From Sternotherus odoratus (lineage: Eukaryota > Chordata > Testudines > Kinosternidae): DNA of 64,000 bases. How positions within the stretch are numbered: the first letter of the stretch is position 1; every line of letters begins with the position of its first letter. Positions 23,246 to 34,795 of this stretch are shown here, piece by piece. The notes below the pieces were generated by a model. It was not told where the DNA came from and ran no database searches. It worked only from the letters and a program-made list of their open reading frames with translations. Both the position numbers and the translations under genes were made by a program. Location: assembly GCA_032164245.1 (NCBI GenBank), contig JAVMKO010000003.1, positions 12,906,651 through 12,970,650 on the forward strand. The letters run 5' to 3'.

Positions 23246-25454
23246 ATGTTTATATATATAAAAAAAATGAAAAGATATATATCTTCCTACTGTAATTAGA
23301 GCTTTTTCAAAGTGTTTTGGAATGTCAAAATGTCTTTCTGAAATGTTTGGTTTAGAAGTTTCCTGTCAGAAAGTAAGAAAATACTGTCTAAATTAAAAGT
23401 TTTCCCTCATAAAAAGATCAATTTAGATTAAACTCCATTTTTAATCAGGGATATTTTCTGGTAAAAAAAAAATTTGAGCAGCTCTACAATATAGCAATTC
23501 CAATGGAAAGAGAATGGTAATTACATAGGTACACGCATTCTATCAAATACATTATGTTCCAGTCAGTCAGTAAACAAACTATGTCAACCAGAGCTGTTAA
23601 GTTTGTGTAAAACTTTGCATTTATAAATCTAAAATATAAGTTTATAATTTCCATAATGTGCCTGTTAGATCACAGTTAACACGCAACTTCCTCGCTTGAG
23701 GGGTAACATTTTGAGCTAATCTTTTATCCATGTTTTCAGATACTGATGAAGAAGACAGGGACAAATTCACCCTGGCTGTAAATGGATGCAGCTTCCACTG
23801 ACTAAAATAAGGGCAGAATTTGGTCCAAAACATTTCATCCTGAACAATCCCATTAAGTTTCATAAACAAACTATACATAAGACTTTGTTCATTCACCCCT
23901 GAAGCTGCATTGACCTCACAGGTGAATCACAGAAACTGCTTAAAAGCATGCAGCAATGCTAGATAAAACCAGGAGAGACTGGGACATGAAGAATAACTTA
24001 TGCAGGTGAAGGTGCAATGGCACTTGGGGTTGTCAACAGGAAAATTGAAAGTAACAGAGCTGGAAGTTGTCCAGAATGCCAATGTTATTCACCACACACA
24101 TACACACATTCTCCATGAGGCCTTTATGGGCCACAAGCAAAATGGCCCTTGCAATGCAGAGTGAGCAGGGCTCCTACACCACTCAAGAAGAAGGTTCACA
24201 GCTTGCGTTCCTCCACCTTGTGAAGGACCAACCAACATGCAGGAAACTTGCTTTTTCTGGGTGGAAAGTCTAACACCAGTAGTAGTGCTGGATGTGATCA
24301 CTGAAGGGAACACAAGAATTAAGATTGTGCCTGGCTTCTGTAGACAGAAATACACTTCTTGCACCCTGATTGTTCCAGGCAGGAACAGAATACATCTGAG
24401 CCATTTACAGTCTAGGGTTTGTAATGGAGTTTAATTCTAACTTTATTCTTTGCTGGATTCTAGCTATGCTCAGAGATGCATATAATGTACATTGGTGCCT
24501 GCTCCAAGTCACTGTCCCTCTAATTCAGATATTTTAGATATTCCCTGTCCAAAACTCATGGAAATAAAGTACAGCTCTTCCATTGACCTGAATGGGCTTT
24601 GGATCAGGCCCGTACAATAGGGCCCGTACAATAGGGCCCGTACAATAGGGCTCAGGCTAATAACACATTTTTCTCCTTTTCAAAATCTAACAGAGCCAAC
24701 TAGAGACAAGCCCTACATTAGTAGAACAGTTGGGATTGTAACCAAAAGTAGGACAAGGAAGGAAGTTCTCAGGTTTAGGTGAAATGCACCCTATGTGCTC
24801 CCATATTTGGCCTCAACATGGCATGAGCTCAACTGCTTTCCGAATGTGCCCTGTTGTACCTAGCGATCAGAGGATATATGGTAAGTTTGTCTGAGAGCTG
24901 GGAATTTTTCAGTGTTCACAGTCCTAATACACTTTAAACATGCATTTTGTGTAAGTTATCTCATTATTCGGAAGCCAACCTATTCCAAAAGTGCAGCCTA
25001 GTGCTTTAAACAAAAAAAGCAAGAAATGTAATTCAAAGGTTTAATATTCAGTGCTGCTTCGAAGAAGATGTAACATGCAGAGTGGTCGCCTCATTATGAT
25101 TTCTTGAGACAGCAGCCTCCAGGGACATGCGACCAAGCGTATGAAGACGGAAAGACTTCATTATCTATAGAGTGCTTAGCACAGTCTATGGAATTGTTTA
25201 TATCTGGGATATTACTCTGACACCAACGTCCAATTTCATAGAGGGTTTTTACCCACGACAAATATATCACCAGATAATGAAAAAACCCTGCTGCAATGGG
25301 GACTGAATGTTAACAGTCAGTCTGCTTGAACTAAACTGATTTAAGGAGGTGTGCAGTAGTAATTTAATTCATGCTTTAAAACAAAATCCACTCCTTTCAG
25401 GTTAACATCATCAACTAAACAAACACTCAACTCAGATACTACAGAAAGGGTGGA
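23246..25454. other. No gene recognised
   Basis: Small frames of 65-90 codons without domains. The only structured item is the 14-bp tandem repeat at 24607-24648. Confidence 0.5.
24607..24648 (+). repeat. Tandem repeat, 14 bp x 3
   Basis: Three perfect copies of GGCCCGTACAATAG, followed by a degraded fourth start (GGCTCAGG). It expands a GGATCAGGCCC motif, suggesting slippage within an old repeat. Confidence 0.95.
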
Positions 25455-26045
25455 TGTAGCGGGGAAGTCACCCCGCTCTGGCCCCGGCTGAGGGGTTGCG
25501 GCTGGGAAAAGCAGCAAACCAGGGCTGATTGGGGAAGCAGCCACAGCTGGGCCATGCCCCAATCAGGCCACAGTTGGCACTATAAAAGGGATGAGAGGCA
25601 GGAGCTAGACAGTCTCTCTCCAGGCTGGGAGGGAGCAGGGCCTGGCTGCCTGCATGACAGGGTACCTGAGGTGGAACAGTGCTGGGGGAATAGGCAAAGG
25701 AGCTGGGGAGCTCCAGTCTAGCAACTCTCCAGGCTGCAGGCCTGAAGGGAGGCTTAAAGACAGTACTGGGGGCTAGGCAAAGCCGGTCCAAACCCCCCTT
25801 GCCTATGATGACTGGCTTTTACACTGCAGTCTGCCCCAGAGTCCAGGGGCTTGATGATAACTGGCAGTAGCCTTAGACTGAGGGAAGGTTGGGGTTTCTC
25901 CAGGGAGGGGAGACCCAGAGGCAGAGTGTGGGGGTATTGCCAGGGGGCAGCACCCAACCAAAAAGAGCACCGGGGTCCACAAGGGACAGCGAGACACCAG
26001 CCTGTTTGAGTTCCACTGGTGGCAGTCGTAGCTATAAGAATGAAT
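25455..26045 (+). mobile_element. LTR-like repeat with TATA box
   Basis: Starts TGTAGCGGGGAAGTCACCCC and continues through a GC-rich leader with a clear TATA box. It then has blocks such as GGGGAGACCCAGAGGCAGAG and GCCAGGGGGCAGCACCCAAC. The order (TG start, promoter about 125 bp in, long GC-rich transcribed part) suggests an LTR or the 5' region of a retroelement. No polymerase or target duplication was identified and the right boundary is approximate. Confidence 0.45.
25581..25588 (+). promoter_or_regulatory. TATA box within LTR-like repeat
   Basis: TATAAAAG in the context GGCACTATAAAAGGGATGAG, preceded by GCCACAGCTGGGCC-type GC-rich motifs. This is a well-formed core promoter inside a mobile element, with no evidence that it drives a host gene. 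Confidence 0.55.
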
Positions 26046-26270
26046 GATACCAGTTTGTTACACTGGTATATACCATGATATTTTGGCTTGTTTCCACATG
26101 CCTCCCCTCCTTTATAAAGGGGACATTAAAGAGAGCGACATGGCTTAATTTGAGGCAGGAGCAGCTCTTGAGCTGCTGTCTGCTTTTGGTCCCCACACCC
26201 ATCTCACCTTTGTCTTGTTGCTATTTGTTTTGCTCCACTGCCCTGTATGCCCATATAGATAGTGCCCATA

Positions 26271-27683
26271 TATAATGCCCCTATTTAAAAGAGGAAAGAA
26301 AGAGAATCCGGGGAACTACAGACTGGTCAGCCTCACTTCAGTCCCTGGTATAATCATGGAGCAGGTCCTCAAGGAATCCATTCTGAAGCACTTGGAGGAG
26401 AGGAAGGCAATCAGGAACAGTCAACATGGATTCACCAAGGGCAAGTCATGCCTGATTGTCTTCTATGATGAGATAACTGGCACTGTGGATATGGAGAAAG
26501 TGGTGGATGTGATATATCTTGACTTTAACAAAGCTTTTGACACATTTCTCCCATAGTATTCTTGACAGCACGTTAGAAAAGTATGGATTGGATGAATGGA
26601 CTATAAGGTGGATAGAAAGCTGGCTAGATTGTCTGGCTCAACAGGTGGTGATCAACAGTTCGATGTCTAGTTGGCAGCCAGTATCAAGCACAGTGCCCCA
26701 GGGGTCGGTCCTGGAGCCAGTTTTGTTCCACATCTTTATTAACGATCTGGATGATGGAATTAATTGCACCCTCAGTAAATTCACAGATAACATTAAGCTG
26801 AGGGGAGAGGTATATACCACCTTGGAGGGTAGGGATTGGTTCCAGATTGACCTAGATTGACCTAAATTGGAGGATTCAGCCAAGAAAACTCTGATGAGGT
26901 TCAACAAGGACAAAGGCATAGTCCTGCACTTGGAAAGGAAGAATCCCATGCACTGCTACAGGCTGGGGACTGACTGGTTAAGTGGCAGTTCTGAAGAAAA
27001 GGACCTGCGGATTACAGTGGATGCGAAGCTGGATATGAGTCAACGGTGTGCCCTTGTTGCCAAGAAGACCAATGGCATATTGGGCTGCATTAGTAGGAGC
27101 ATTACCAGCAGATCAAGAGAAGTGATTATTCTCCTCTACTTGGCACTGGCGAGGCCACATCTGGAGTATTGTGTCCAGTTTTGGTCTCCCCCCCCCCCCA
27201 ACTACAGAAGGGATGTGAACAAATTGTAGAAAGTCCAGTGGAGAGCAATGGAAATGATTAGTGGGCTGGGGCACATGATTTATGAAAAGAGGCTGAGGGA
27301 ATTGGGATTATTTAGTCTACAGAAGAGAAGAGTAGGGGGAGATTTGATAGCAGCCTTCAACTACCTGAAGGGGGGTTCCAAAGAGGATGGAGCTCAGCTG
27401 TTCTCAGTAGTGGCAGATGACAGAACAAGGAGCAATGGTCTCAAGTTGCAGTGGGGCAGGTCTAGGTTGGATATTAGGAAACACTATTTCTCTAGGAGGG
27501 TGGTGAAGCATTGGAATGGGTTCCCTAGGGAGGTGGTGGAATCTCCATCCTTAGAGGTTTTTAAGGTCCGGCTTGACAAAGCCCTGGCTGATGTGATTTA
27601 GTTGGTGTTGGTCCTGTTTTGAGCAGGGGATTGGACTAGATTCTGAGGTCTCTTCCAGCCCTACTATTCTATGATTCTATGCC
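26271..27683 (+). mobile_element. CR1 LINE, 5'-truncated (1.4 kb)
   Basis: Begins within ORF2 at CCCCTATTTAAAAGAGGAAA (the CCCATCTTTAAAAAGGGAA block), covers the RT and the C-terminal region, and ends with the tail CTATTCTATGATTCTATG. It is the most complete RT-bearing CR1 in the window. Frameshifts, stops and a mutated catalytic site show it is dead. Confidence 0.96.
26275..27601 (+). pseudogene. CR1 ORF2 reverse transcriptase, decayed
   Basis: ORF2 is broken into at least four frames. In order they show NYRLVSLTSVPG and QHGFTKGKSCL (RT fingers), VDVIYLDFNKAFDT (motif A, catalytic Asp kept), then after a frameshift STVPQGSVLEPVLF (motif B region) and FINDLDDGI. Motif C reads FTDN where CR1 has FADD, so both the Ala and the second Asp are lost. 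Further frames show VAKKTNGILGCISRSI and [11 protein letters not shown], then [16 protein letters not shown]. The protein would normally copy CR1 RNA at the nicked target; this copy cannot. Confidence 0.92.
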
Positions 27684-28299
27684 CATTTCATTTCTGTATG
27701 TGTAATATTCTGTATGTGATCTCACACACTGAAGCTTTTCATGAAAGATGCCACAAAAATATGATTAAGCTTGCCTTAAAATTGACTATTCCAGGGAACA
27801 ATGAATATCAGTTGCCTCACTCAGGCAGCCTCTTAACAGTGGAACACAGATGTACTCGGTACATTTGGGGATTGTCTCTTCAAATACAACACTGCTATCT
27901 CAGAAAAGCATAACCGTATATTGTAACTGTGTAAAATTCAGCCATCCTTCACATGACAACACTTCCATTTTCATCAGACCACAAGGTTCTGCAGAAATTT
28001 CACAGTTGGCTGGGCTGTGTTCAATAACCAATAGTCTACTAATGTCTCAGAACTAATGAAGCTGGTCATTTAGTTTTAAGAGTAGACGCTCCTACTTTTA
28101 GATCCAGAGGTCCCAGGAGCGATCCACACCAATGATAGGTATATTAACAGGGTGCCTTAACAAAATTGTGGTTTGCATGGGAAAATTGAACTGCTGTGGA
28201 ATTCTGAAGTTTGGGACAAGTTCCCAGGCTAGGGGGAAGGCATACTGCACCCATACCATGACAAAAGCTGTTTGTGCTCCTCTAGTATCTATATCAACA
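27684..28299. other. No gene recognised
   Basis: Short frames only. No repeat family recognised. Confidence 0.5.
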
Positions 28300-28735
28300 A
28301 AGATTTATTCATAGATTATAATGCCAGAGGGCACCCTTGTGATCATCACATCTGACCTTCTGTGTAACACAGCCATAGGATTACGATGAATTAATTCCTG
28401 TTTAAACTAGAGCATGTCATTTAGAAAAATATCAGATCTTGGTTTAAAGATTTCCAGTGATTGATAAACCACCACAGCCACAGTTGTTCCAGGGTTAATT
28501 ACTCTCACTATTAAAAATATATAATTAAACATTAAATAAAATAGCACTTCATTTCTAGTCTGAATCTGTCTAGCTTCAGCTTCCAGACATTGGCTCTTAC
28601 TATACATTTGTCTGCTACATCGAAGAGATCTTGCTTATCAAATTTCTGTTCCCATGTTGATAAATAAAGACTGATCAAGTCACCCCTTAATCGTCTCTTT
28701 GATAAACTAAATCTAGCTAGCTGTCAAGGAGACCT
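28300..28735 (-). mobile_element. CR1 LINE 3' region, minus strand
   Basis: Order on the plus strand: ATTCATAGATTATAATGCCA, GTGATCATCACATCTGACCT, TTGTTCCAGGGTTAATTACT, AGTCTGAATCTGTCTAGCTT, ACTGATCAAGTCACCCCTTA. Same subfamily as 3621 and 52726. Confidence 0.92.
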
Positions 28736-28955
28736 CCATTACCAAATTTCTGCAAGGATTGAAACTTTACTTCATTATCTTTAGATCTATTGGCACCAGG
28801 TTCAATGGCAGCAGACAACCCTATCAATCATATACGGACAAACCAGTTCACATAAAATAAAAGCCCAACAGCAATCTGCATGCCATGCTTGGAAAAGTCT
28901 GGCCTCTCGCAGAATTTTGGTGGTGGGAAGTTTTAAACTCTGCTTTCACTTATAC

Positions 28956-29702
28956 CAGGGGTGGGGGGAACCTCCGGCCCGCGGGCCTAATACAGCCCGC
29001 CAAAGCCTTCCGTCTGGCCCGCGCGGGTCCCTGGCCGGCGGCTCCCCCAGGCGCTTCCCGGCCCCTTTGCCGAACGCGGAGCTGCCCCCGCCTGGCGGCA
29101 CGGGGCGGCTCCGCGCTCAACGAAGAGTGTGGGGGGGAGGCTGGACTGGGGGGCAGGCAAGGGGGCAGTGGGGGGGGGGAGGCCAGGCTGGGCAGGCGGG
29201 GGGGGGGGCAGGAGACTAGGCTGGATGGGGTGGGTATGGGAGGGAAGGAGGTTTGGTGGGGGGGAGGCTGGGCTGGGCGGGTCAGGCATGGGGGGGCAGG
29301 AGGCTGGGTTGGGAGTGGGAGGGGGGAGGAGGTTAGGTTCGGTGGGATGGGCCGGGCCAGGCAGGGGTGGGGGAGGAAAGGTGGTTAGATGGGGGGAGGC
29401 TGGGCGGGGGTAAAGGAAGATCACCCCCTACACCCAGGCTGATGGCGGGAGCTGACCCTGGCAGGCAAGGACCCTGGCAGGCAAGGGGCCAGCGGGGGAA
29501 ACCCCAAAGCAGTGCAGGGCTAAGCACTCCGCCTGCCACTGCTTTGGGGTTTCCCCCGCTGGCCCCTTGCCAGCTGGGGTCTCAACTCCCATTGCCAGCC
29601 TGGGCTTCCTCGGGGGAGGGGGGGAGGGGGGGGGGACCGGCCCGCGAATGACATTATAAAGGTCCAAATGGCCCTTCGCAGAAAAAAGGTTCCCCACCCC
29701 TG
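28956..29702. mobile_element. hAT element, G-rich interior (747 bp), perfect TSD
   Basis: Perfect 8-bp duplication ACTTATAC (28948-28955, 29703-29710). Ends CAGGGGTGGGGGGAACCT and AGGTTCCCCACCCCTG are inverted. The interior between about 29130 and 29410 is an almost pure G-run minisatellite-like stretch, and 29480-29571 is a perfect 35-bp inverted repeat. Open frames of up to 167 codons on both strands reflect base composition, not coding. Confidence 0.95.
29480..29571. repeat. Perfect 35-bp inverted repeat inside hAT
   Basis: Arms 29480-29514 and 29537-29571 are exact reverse complements (GGCAAGGGGCCAGCG... and ...CGCTGGCCCCTTGCC) with a 22-nt spacer. Confidence 0.95.
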
Positions 29703-29964
29703 ACTTATACCTTGTCAACTATGCTAACTTAAATGGCTGTCATGGAGGAAAGTTTTTGCATTAGACTAACAAGAAGACATCCCATAACTCAAGGGACTAG
29801 TGATGGGATATAGAGTCTTTCACCGCTGGGTCAGTAGCATGCATCCAGCTAAAGATAGCTCAAATCAAGCATGACCAAAGGTTGGCATGACAACTGATGG
29901 CTGGCGGTGGCCTATGTGAAGTGACTCTGATGATCTCAGGTCAAGTAGGACAAAAGACACAGTT

Positions 29965-30065
29965 TTCTCATCTGTAAAATGGGATAACGATTACCGCCCT
30001 CCCTTTATAAGCTGCTTTGAAACGTACTGATGAAAACCGCTGTGTAAGAGTTGAGTATTATTATC
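29965..30065 (+). mobile_element. SINE fragment (plus)
   Basis: TTTCTCATCTGTAAAATGGG followed by a CTTTATAAGCTGCTTTGAAA segment, the middle part of the MIR/CORE-like family. Confidence 0.75.
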
Positions 30066-31141
30066 TTCATCAAACTCACTATCCCACCCACCACAATTGC
30101 CAGCTTTGTTGGTTACGTCCATTAGAGCTGGAGAGAAGTTTTCTGGTGAAAAGTTTATTCTACCAGAAAATTCCAATTAATTGAAACCAAAAAGTGAGCA
30201 CGGCACCATGTCTCTTTTGACGATTCCCTGCTGGAACATGTGCAGGGTTCTGTCAGAAACTTGCTTTGCTTCCTGCCAGCTCATCCGGCAAGATGCTGGG
30301 GAGGAAGGCTTCCAGCATCCATGGCTTCAGGGTAGTCCAGCATCTTGCCTTGGAACTGGGAACCTAGAAACTGTGGGAGCCCCAGCTCTAACAGGTGCTC
30401 TCTGCATCTAGGCTCCCAGTTCCACAGCCCGGAATCCGCACCTTGAGATGGGACTTTCAAGAAGCAGGCCGCCTGGAAGCCCTGTCAGGGAGCCCAGGAG
30501 CACTGAGGGTTCTAACTCCAGCTCCAGCTCCAGATGACGTTTGTGCTACCCTGCCCACCTTGCACTTGTTCTTTAAATAGACCATCTGGAAGGCTGTCAA
30601 GCCAGCATGGTTTTCAAGACGTAAATTCACACACACTATTTAAAAAGGCAAAGAGGTGCCAGCTTCTAGTTGTATTGAGTGATTCTCTTTTATTGGATTT
30701 GAGACATAGTTTAGAATTTACGTTATTCTTCTTTGTGTGAAAACACCGTGATATATATATTATAGTGTACGTAGATGAACAGACATGATACTCTAGGAAA
30801 TATTAACCTGCAATTAATATTCTCCCCTTTCTGGTATTCATTTAGTCATGTAAATCCCTCTGGTAATAAGGCAATTAGAGCACAGATGGTATAGTTCAAA
30901 CAAGTTAGATTCTACTGTCTTTTCACAAATTGTTTCAGTGGACAAACTTCTCGAAAAGTGTGTGTAGCTGTGGAGGCCTGATCTGCCCCCACTGTTTGTG
31001 CAGTGACATGACATATGTGCCATGAAACATCTCCCCCACAATGTCTTCCCCACTTCCTTGTTCCTGTTTATTCTCTCTCTCTCCCCCCCATTCTCCTTCA
31101 TCCCATCCCTGACCTCATAAATAAAGGACAGACGGAACTCG
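30066..31141. other. No gene recognised; degraded repeat-like text at 30115-30560
   Basis: The 30115-30560 part has features of an old interspersed repeat (TTTTCTGGTGAAAAGTTTAT; several near-duplicated CCAGCATC/CTGGGA words), but I cannot name it. No exon is supported. Confidence 0.4.
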
Positions 31142-31451
31142 GCCCATGTCTACATTATGAGCTAGGAATAGGATTCCCCCATTCATGTACACACATTCAC
31201 ACTAGCTCTCACCACGCTACCATGGCTACACTATTCATACCTGTGCCAGCTCGGATACTGGCAACATAGGCATGGCTGAGCTGTGCCACGTACAAACCTG
31301 CCTGAAGCCAGTGGGTTTGAAATGAGCCTCTGCTGCCAGTACCTATGTTACCATGGTCGCCCTGCTATTTATACTTGTGCTATGCAATGAGAACTGGTGT
31401 GAGTAACCCAGGAGGGGAATCGCGCCCTTAGCTCGTAGTGTATACATAGCC
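31142..31451. mobile_element. Palindromic-end MITE (~310 bp)
   Basis: The left end GCCCATGTCTACATTATGAG and the right end CTCGTAGTGTATACATAGCC are imperfect inverted repeats that extend inward to GGATTCCCCC / GGGGAATCG. Such ends are typical of foldback DNA elements. No clear target duplication or transposase. Confidence 0.65.
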
Positions 31452-31539
31452 TAAAACCACATCATGTGCCCATCATCACCATGATCATTCTGCTTGTGTG
31501 TTGTATCCCCTTCTTCCATTCCAGTATGTGTCCCTTTTC

Positions 31540-31673
31540 CTGGTCTGATATAGATTGTGAGCCCTCTGAGCAGGAATTGTGTCGTCTTGTGTGTTTGTAC
31601 AGAGCTTAGCACAATGAAACCCCAATCCTGAGTGGGGCCTTTGGGTGCTACCGCTATCCGCAATACAAATAAT
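31540..31673 (+). mobile_element. SINE 3' tail (plus)
   Basis: TATAGATTGTGAGCCCTCTG, GTACAGAGCTTAGCACAATG and CGCAATACAAATAAT make up the conserved 3' domain of the SINE family present at 32.5, 33.6, 48.5, 58.1 and 62.1 kb. Confidence 0.88.
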
Positions 31674-31836
31674 GAACAGCTTCGCTAACATGACGATACT
31701 CATTCCCCCTGCAAGCTTTGTATAAGCAAAACAGGTAGGTTCTTATCTCAGTGACTCAGGCAAGCTTCACTGCTGTGCTCTAAAAGGCCTTCCTTTGTAC
31801 AGACCAGCTCAATGGACTGACTCTCTCCAAGTCTAA

Positions 31837-32122
31837 GCGCTGGTCTCCACTAGGGGGGGAAATCGACTGTAGATATGCAATTTCAACTACATTAATAACG
31901 TCGCTGAAATCGGCATCTCTACAGCCGACTTACCTGCCATTCTTACAGTGGCAGCGGTCGGCGGCACGGTCCCCCGTCGACTCCAGCTTGTGCCTCTTGA
32001 CGAGCTGGACTTCTGGAGTTGACAGGGGGAGCCGCTGGCGATCGATTTATCGCGTCTTGACGAGATGTGATAAATCGATCGCCAAAAGATCGATGCTTCC
32101 CTGACGTGGTGAGGACAAGCTC
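31837..32122 (-). mobile_element. Multi-hairpin PIF/Harbinger-like MITE, copy 1
   Basis: Ends GCGCTGGTCTCCACTAGG and GTGGTGAGGACAAGCTC are degraded forms of the family terminus GGGCTGGTCTTCACTA. Preceded by TAA. Internal hairpins include GATCGATTTATCGCGTC / GATGTGATAAATCGATCGCC and the CCCCCGTCGACTCCAGCTTG block. Orientation is opposite to the copy at 32851. Confidence 0.85.
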
Positions 32123-32469
32123 TTTAACAGTGCTGCTCACCCTCAGGGACCTGCAAAGCCAGGGGGGTCCGGACATACTGTTGATGATACTGCATCCTCA
32201 CATAGTGATACAGCTCTAGCAGCTGAAATGGGCAGCTCTCTCTACTAATTACTTATGCTTTCAGTTTGAGTCTCATGTAGTTCAAGATTACTACCAGCCA
32301 CAGCAGATGTCAGAGATGAAAGTCTTTATGGGCAATCTATTTGCACTGAGGTTCCAATTTATAGGACAGGGATCTAAGGACCAGAATGGGCCCCTGTCAT
32401 TACATCTGAGACAAGTGAAGAAACAAAACAGGCATAGGGTCTGTACGTTTCAGCAAAAATAAGAGAGGA

Positions 32470-32742
32470 AGTGGCTAAGGCACTGAATAGATACTCATGA
32501 ATTTTGAGTTCAGTTCCTGGCTCTGTCATGGACTACTTGGGGCACCTAGATCCAGGCACATAACCTCTCTCTGCTTCCATCCTCCATCTGTCAAATGAGG
32601 ATAATGCTTTCTTTCTCTAGTCATATTCTAAGACCTCTGAAACAGGGATTATATCATATTAGGTCTGTACAGCACCTAGTGCAATAGGATCCTGATGTCA
32701 ACTGGGGTCTGTAGGCATTACTGTAGTACAAATAGAAATAAT
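32470..32742 (+). mobile_element. SINE, nearly full length (plus)
   Basis: Head GTGGCTAAGGCACTGAATAG (tRNA-like A-box region) and TTCAGTTCCTGGCTCTGTCA (B-box-like). Then a CORE part (CCTCCATCTGTCAAATGAGG) and the 3' domain GTACAGCACCTAGTGCAATA ending in CTGTAGTACAAATAGAAATA. RNA polymerase III-type retroposon, non-coding. Confidence 0.88.
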
Positions 32743-32850
32743 TACAGTCATGCAGAAGATTGCATTCAGAATGCAAATTTAAATCTCCAATGTACTTTTA
32801 AATGTGGTCTTAGACTCAACTACAAAGAAACAATTAGATGCCTGGCCTAT

Positions 32851-33168
32851 GGGCTGGTCTTCACTACCCGCCGGATCGGCGGGTAGCGATCGATCTGTTA
32901 GCGATCGATTTCTTGTGTCTGGTGAAGACACGAGAAATCGATCACTTGCAGCGCCCCCGTCGACTCCGGAACTCCAGCTTGGCGGGAGGTGCAAGCTGGA
33001 GTCGATGGGGGAGCGCGCCGCTGACTGCCACCGCCGTGAGGACGGCAGGTAAGTCGGCTGCAGATATGCAAACTTCAGCTACGTGATTCATGTAGCTGAA
33101 GTTGCTTATCTGCAGTCAATCCCCTTCCGCCCCCCCCTCCCCCCCCGCTCTGTAGTGAAGACCAGCCC
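32851..33168 (+). mobile_element. Multi-hairpin PIF/Harbinger-like MITE, copy 2 (318 bp)
   Basis: Terminal inverted repeats GGGCTGGTCTTCACTA and TAGTGAAGACCAGCCC are perfect over 16 bp. They are flanked by TAT on both sides (32848-32850, 33169-33171). Inside are sequential hairpins: CGATCGATTTCTTGTGTC / ACACGAGAAATCGATC, CGTCGACTCC...CTGGAGTCGATG, and CTGCAGATATGCAAACTTCA / TGAAGTTGCTTATCTGCAG. The 3-bp duplication and lack of coding fit a PIF/Harbinger MITE, though the superfamily is inferred. Confidence 0.93.
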
Positions 33169-33595
33169 TATGAGGTGAAACATCAAGCAGTCAGCTTTCA
33201 GCAGATCTAGCCTAGGGGCAGTATTTTGCATTTAACTAAATAACTGGCAGATTCCTTACTACTTTTCAGGTAACTGCACTGAACCTTCCTGGATCTTGTG
33301 AGGAGTAAACATTTTTCTCTTCCTTTAATTAAACTTGCACTGTAGTGAAAAGCTGACTTTATTGCTAGGAGGGTTTTGTTCTGAGGTCCAGGCTGCTCAC
33401 CTCTCACTACTTCAGAAAACTGTAAGAACAGGTCTTTGGCACAGTTACATAAACATTAATTTGGTACCAGGCAACTTTTAGAATCAATTTCCCATTTTTT
33501 AGCACAGAAATATCCACTAAAGCCTGGAAAAGGCCAAAATCTTCCTACAAGATTCAGAAGGGAAAATTTTGCCCTATTCATAACCCTACTCAGAT

Positions 33596-33989
33596 CATTA
33601 TTGGTCAGGGACTGGTTTTTTGTTCTGTATTTGTACAGTGCCTAGCACAGTGGTTCTCAAACAAATTTTTGAAAATTTGCATTGGATGCAGATTTGACAG
33701 TTAAATTATTATAATAGTGACAGTCTGGCCATGTGGTTATTTGGAAGTGTCATGGAAATAAAACAAAATCTTGTCAGTGTAAAGAATGTTATATTAATAA
33801 TACTACCAAAGTCAAATGGTTATTACTAACTATAGCAATTTTTTTAAATGTCTGTGGTAACAAAATTTCTCACAATGAATCCCTGGTGGCCAAATGCCCC
33901 TCAAAAAGTTGTGGTGGCTGTACATGACATCCCTGCTGGTCTCAACTGAGAATCACTGGCCTAACACAATTGGTCATGATAATAGAGAC
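33596..33989 (+). mobile_element. SINE 3' tail split by a hAT
   Basis: Left part 33596-33647 (GGTCAGGGACTGG, TTGTACAGTGCCTAGCA) and right part 33959-33989 (CAATTGGTCATGATAATAG) are one SINE tail interrupted by the element at 33648. Confidence 0.85.
33648..33958. mobile_element. hAT MITE (311 bp) nested in SINE
   Basis: Target duplication GCCTAGCA / GCCTAACA (33640-33647, 33959-33966; one change). Ends CAGTGGTTCTCAAAC and CTGAGAATCACTG are inverted. AT-rich interior. Same terminal type as 46381. Confidence 0.92.
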
Positions 33990-34074
33990 CATTTGCATGG
34001 CTGGAGCAACCACCAGATCACAAGATATCACGATTAATAGTCAGGTTATAGAGGCAGTAGATTAATTCAGTTAG

Positions 34075-34560
34075 CTGGGATCATAGCAACACCAAGGAGG
34101 GTGTCCCAAAGAAATTAGGAGAAGACAAGAAATGGCTCACTTACCCCTGGCCTCTGTTATGAAAATCTTTGCAATAATCGGGGCATCTCAGAATGTACAA
34201 GGCAAAAAGCTTATTTTCGCCACAGCAATTTATGGATGTGAATTGCGAGAAACTAATGTTGCTGACAAGAAGAGAACTGATTCCTTTGAGATGTGGTGCT
34301 GCTGAAGACTCCTGGAGAAAAGAGAGTACAAGTGCTGGTTAGAAATATTGGCAATCGATAGGCACACACTTATGTGCTTCGATCACATCAGGTGTAGAGC
34401 AGGAAATAACCTGGAGAAAGTTACCATTGAAGAAATGGTGGTGGCTTATTGTAGCAGGAGATGACCAGCAAAGAGATGGCTAGATGTGCGTGGCAGATGA
34501 CTGGAAGATCAGCTGCACAGTGTTATAACCTAGCAATGGATTGAGAAGGCTTCTGAAAAT
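34075..34560 (+). pseudogene. Non-CR1 LINE ORF C-terminal fragment
   Basis: A frame from 34127 reads MAHLPLASVMKIFA, then IFATAIYGCELRE and ADKKRTDSFEMWCC before a stop. After frameshifts it gives FDHIRCRAGNNLEKV and KRWLD. The order ...TAIYGCE...ADKKR-D-FEMWCWR...FGHI-R...LEK...RWLD is the post-RT region of LINEs of the R4/Dong or RTE-like type and is unlike CR1. It is old, with several stops, and it lacks both the RT domain and a defined 3' end. Confidence 0.7.
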
Positions 34561-34795
34561 TCTGCTGGGATGCCACCAATATTCAAATAAATGAGTTTTA
34601 TTTTACATAGCTTCTAAAGGACCCACGCTAGATGGGTACCCAGATTTTGGGTCCAGGCAGGTAGGAGTAAGCAGGGCTACTTGACTGCTTGCTCCATCCC
34701 TATTTGATGGCTGTGGTACTATAGATATTGATTTTCCACTGCTATGCCACTAGTAAACTTACTGTATTTCCCAGGCTAGGGAAACATAGGGTAAG

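Noticed and set aside
28885..29424. Gly- and Pro-rich frames on both strands (up to 167 codons)
   Set aside because: They fall wholly inside a G-run hAT element with a perfect target duplication. Composition explains them.
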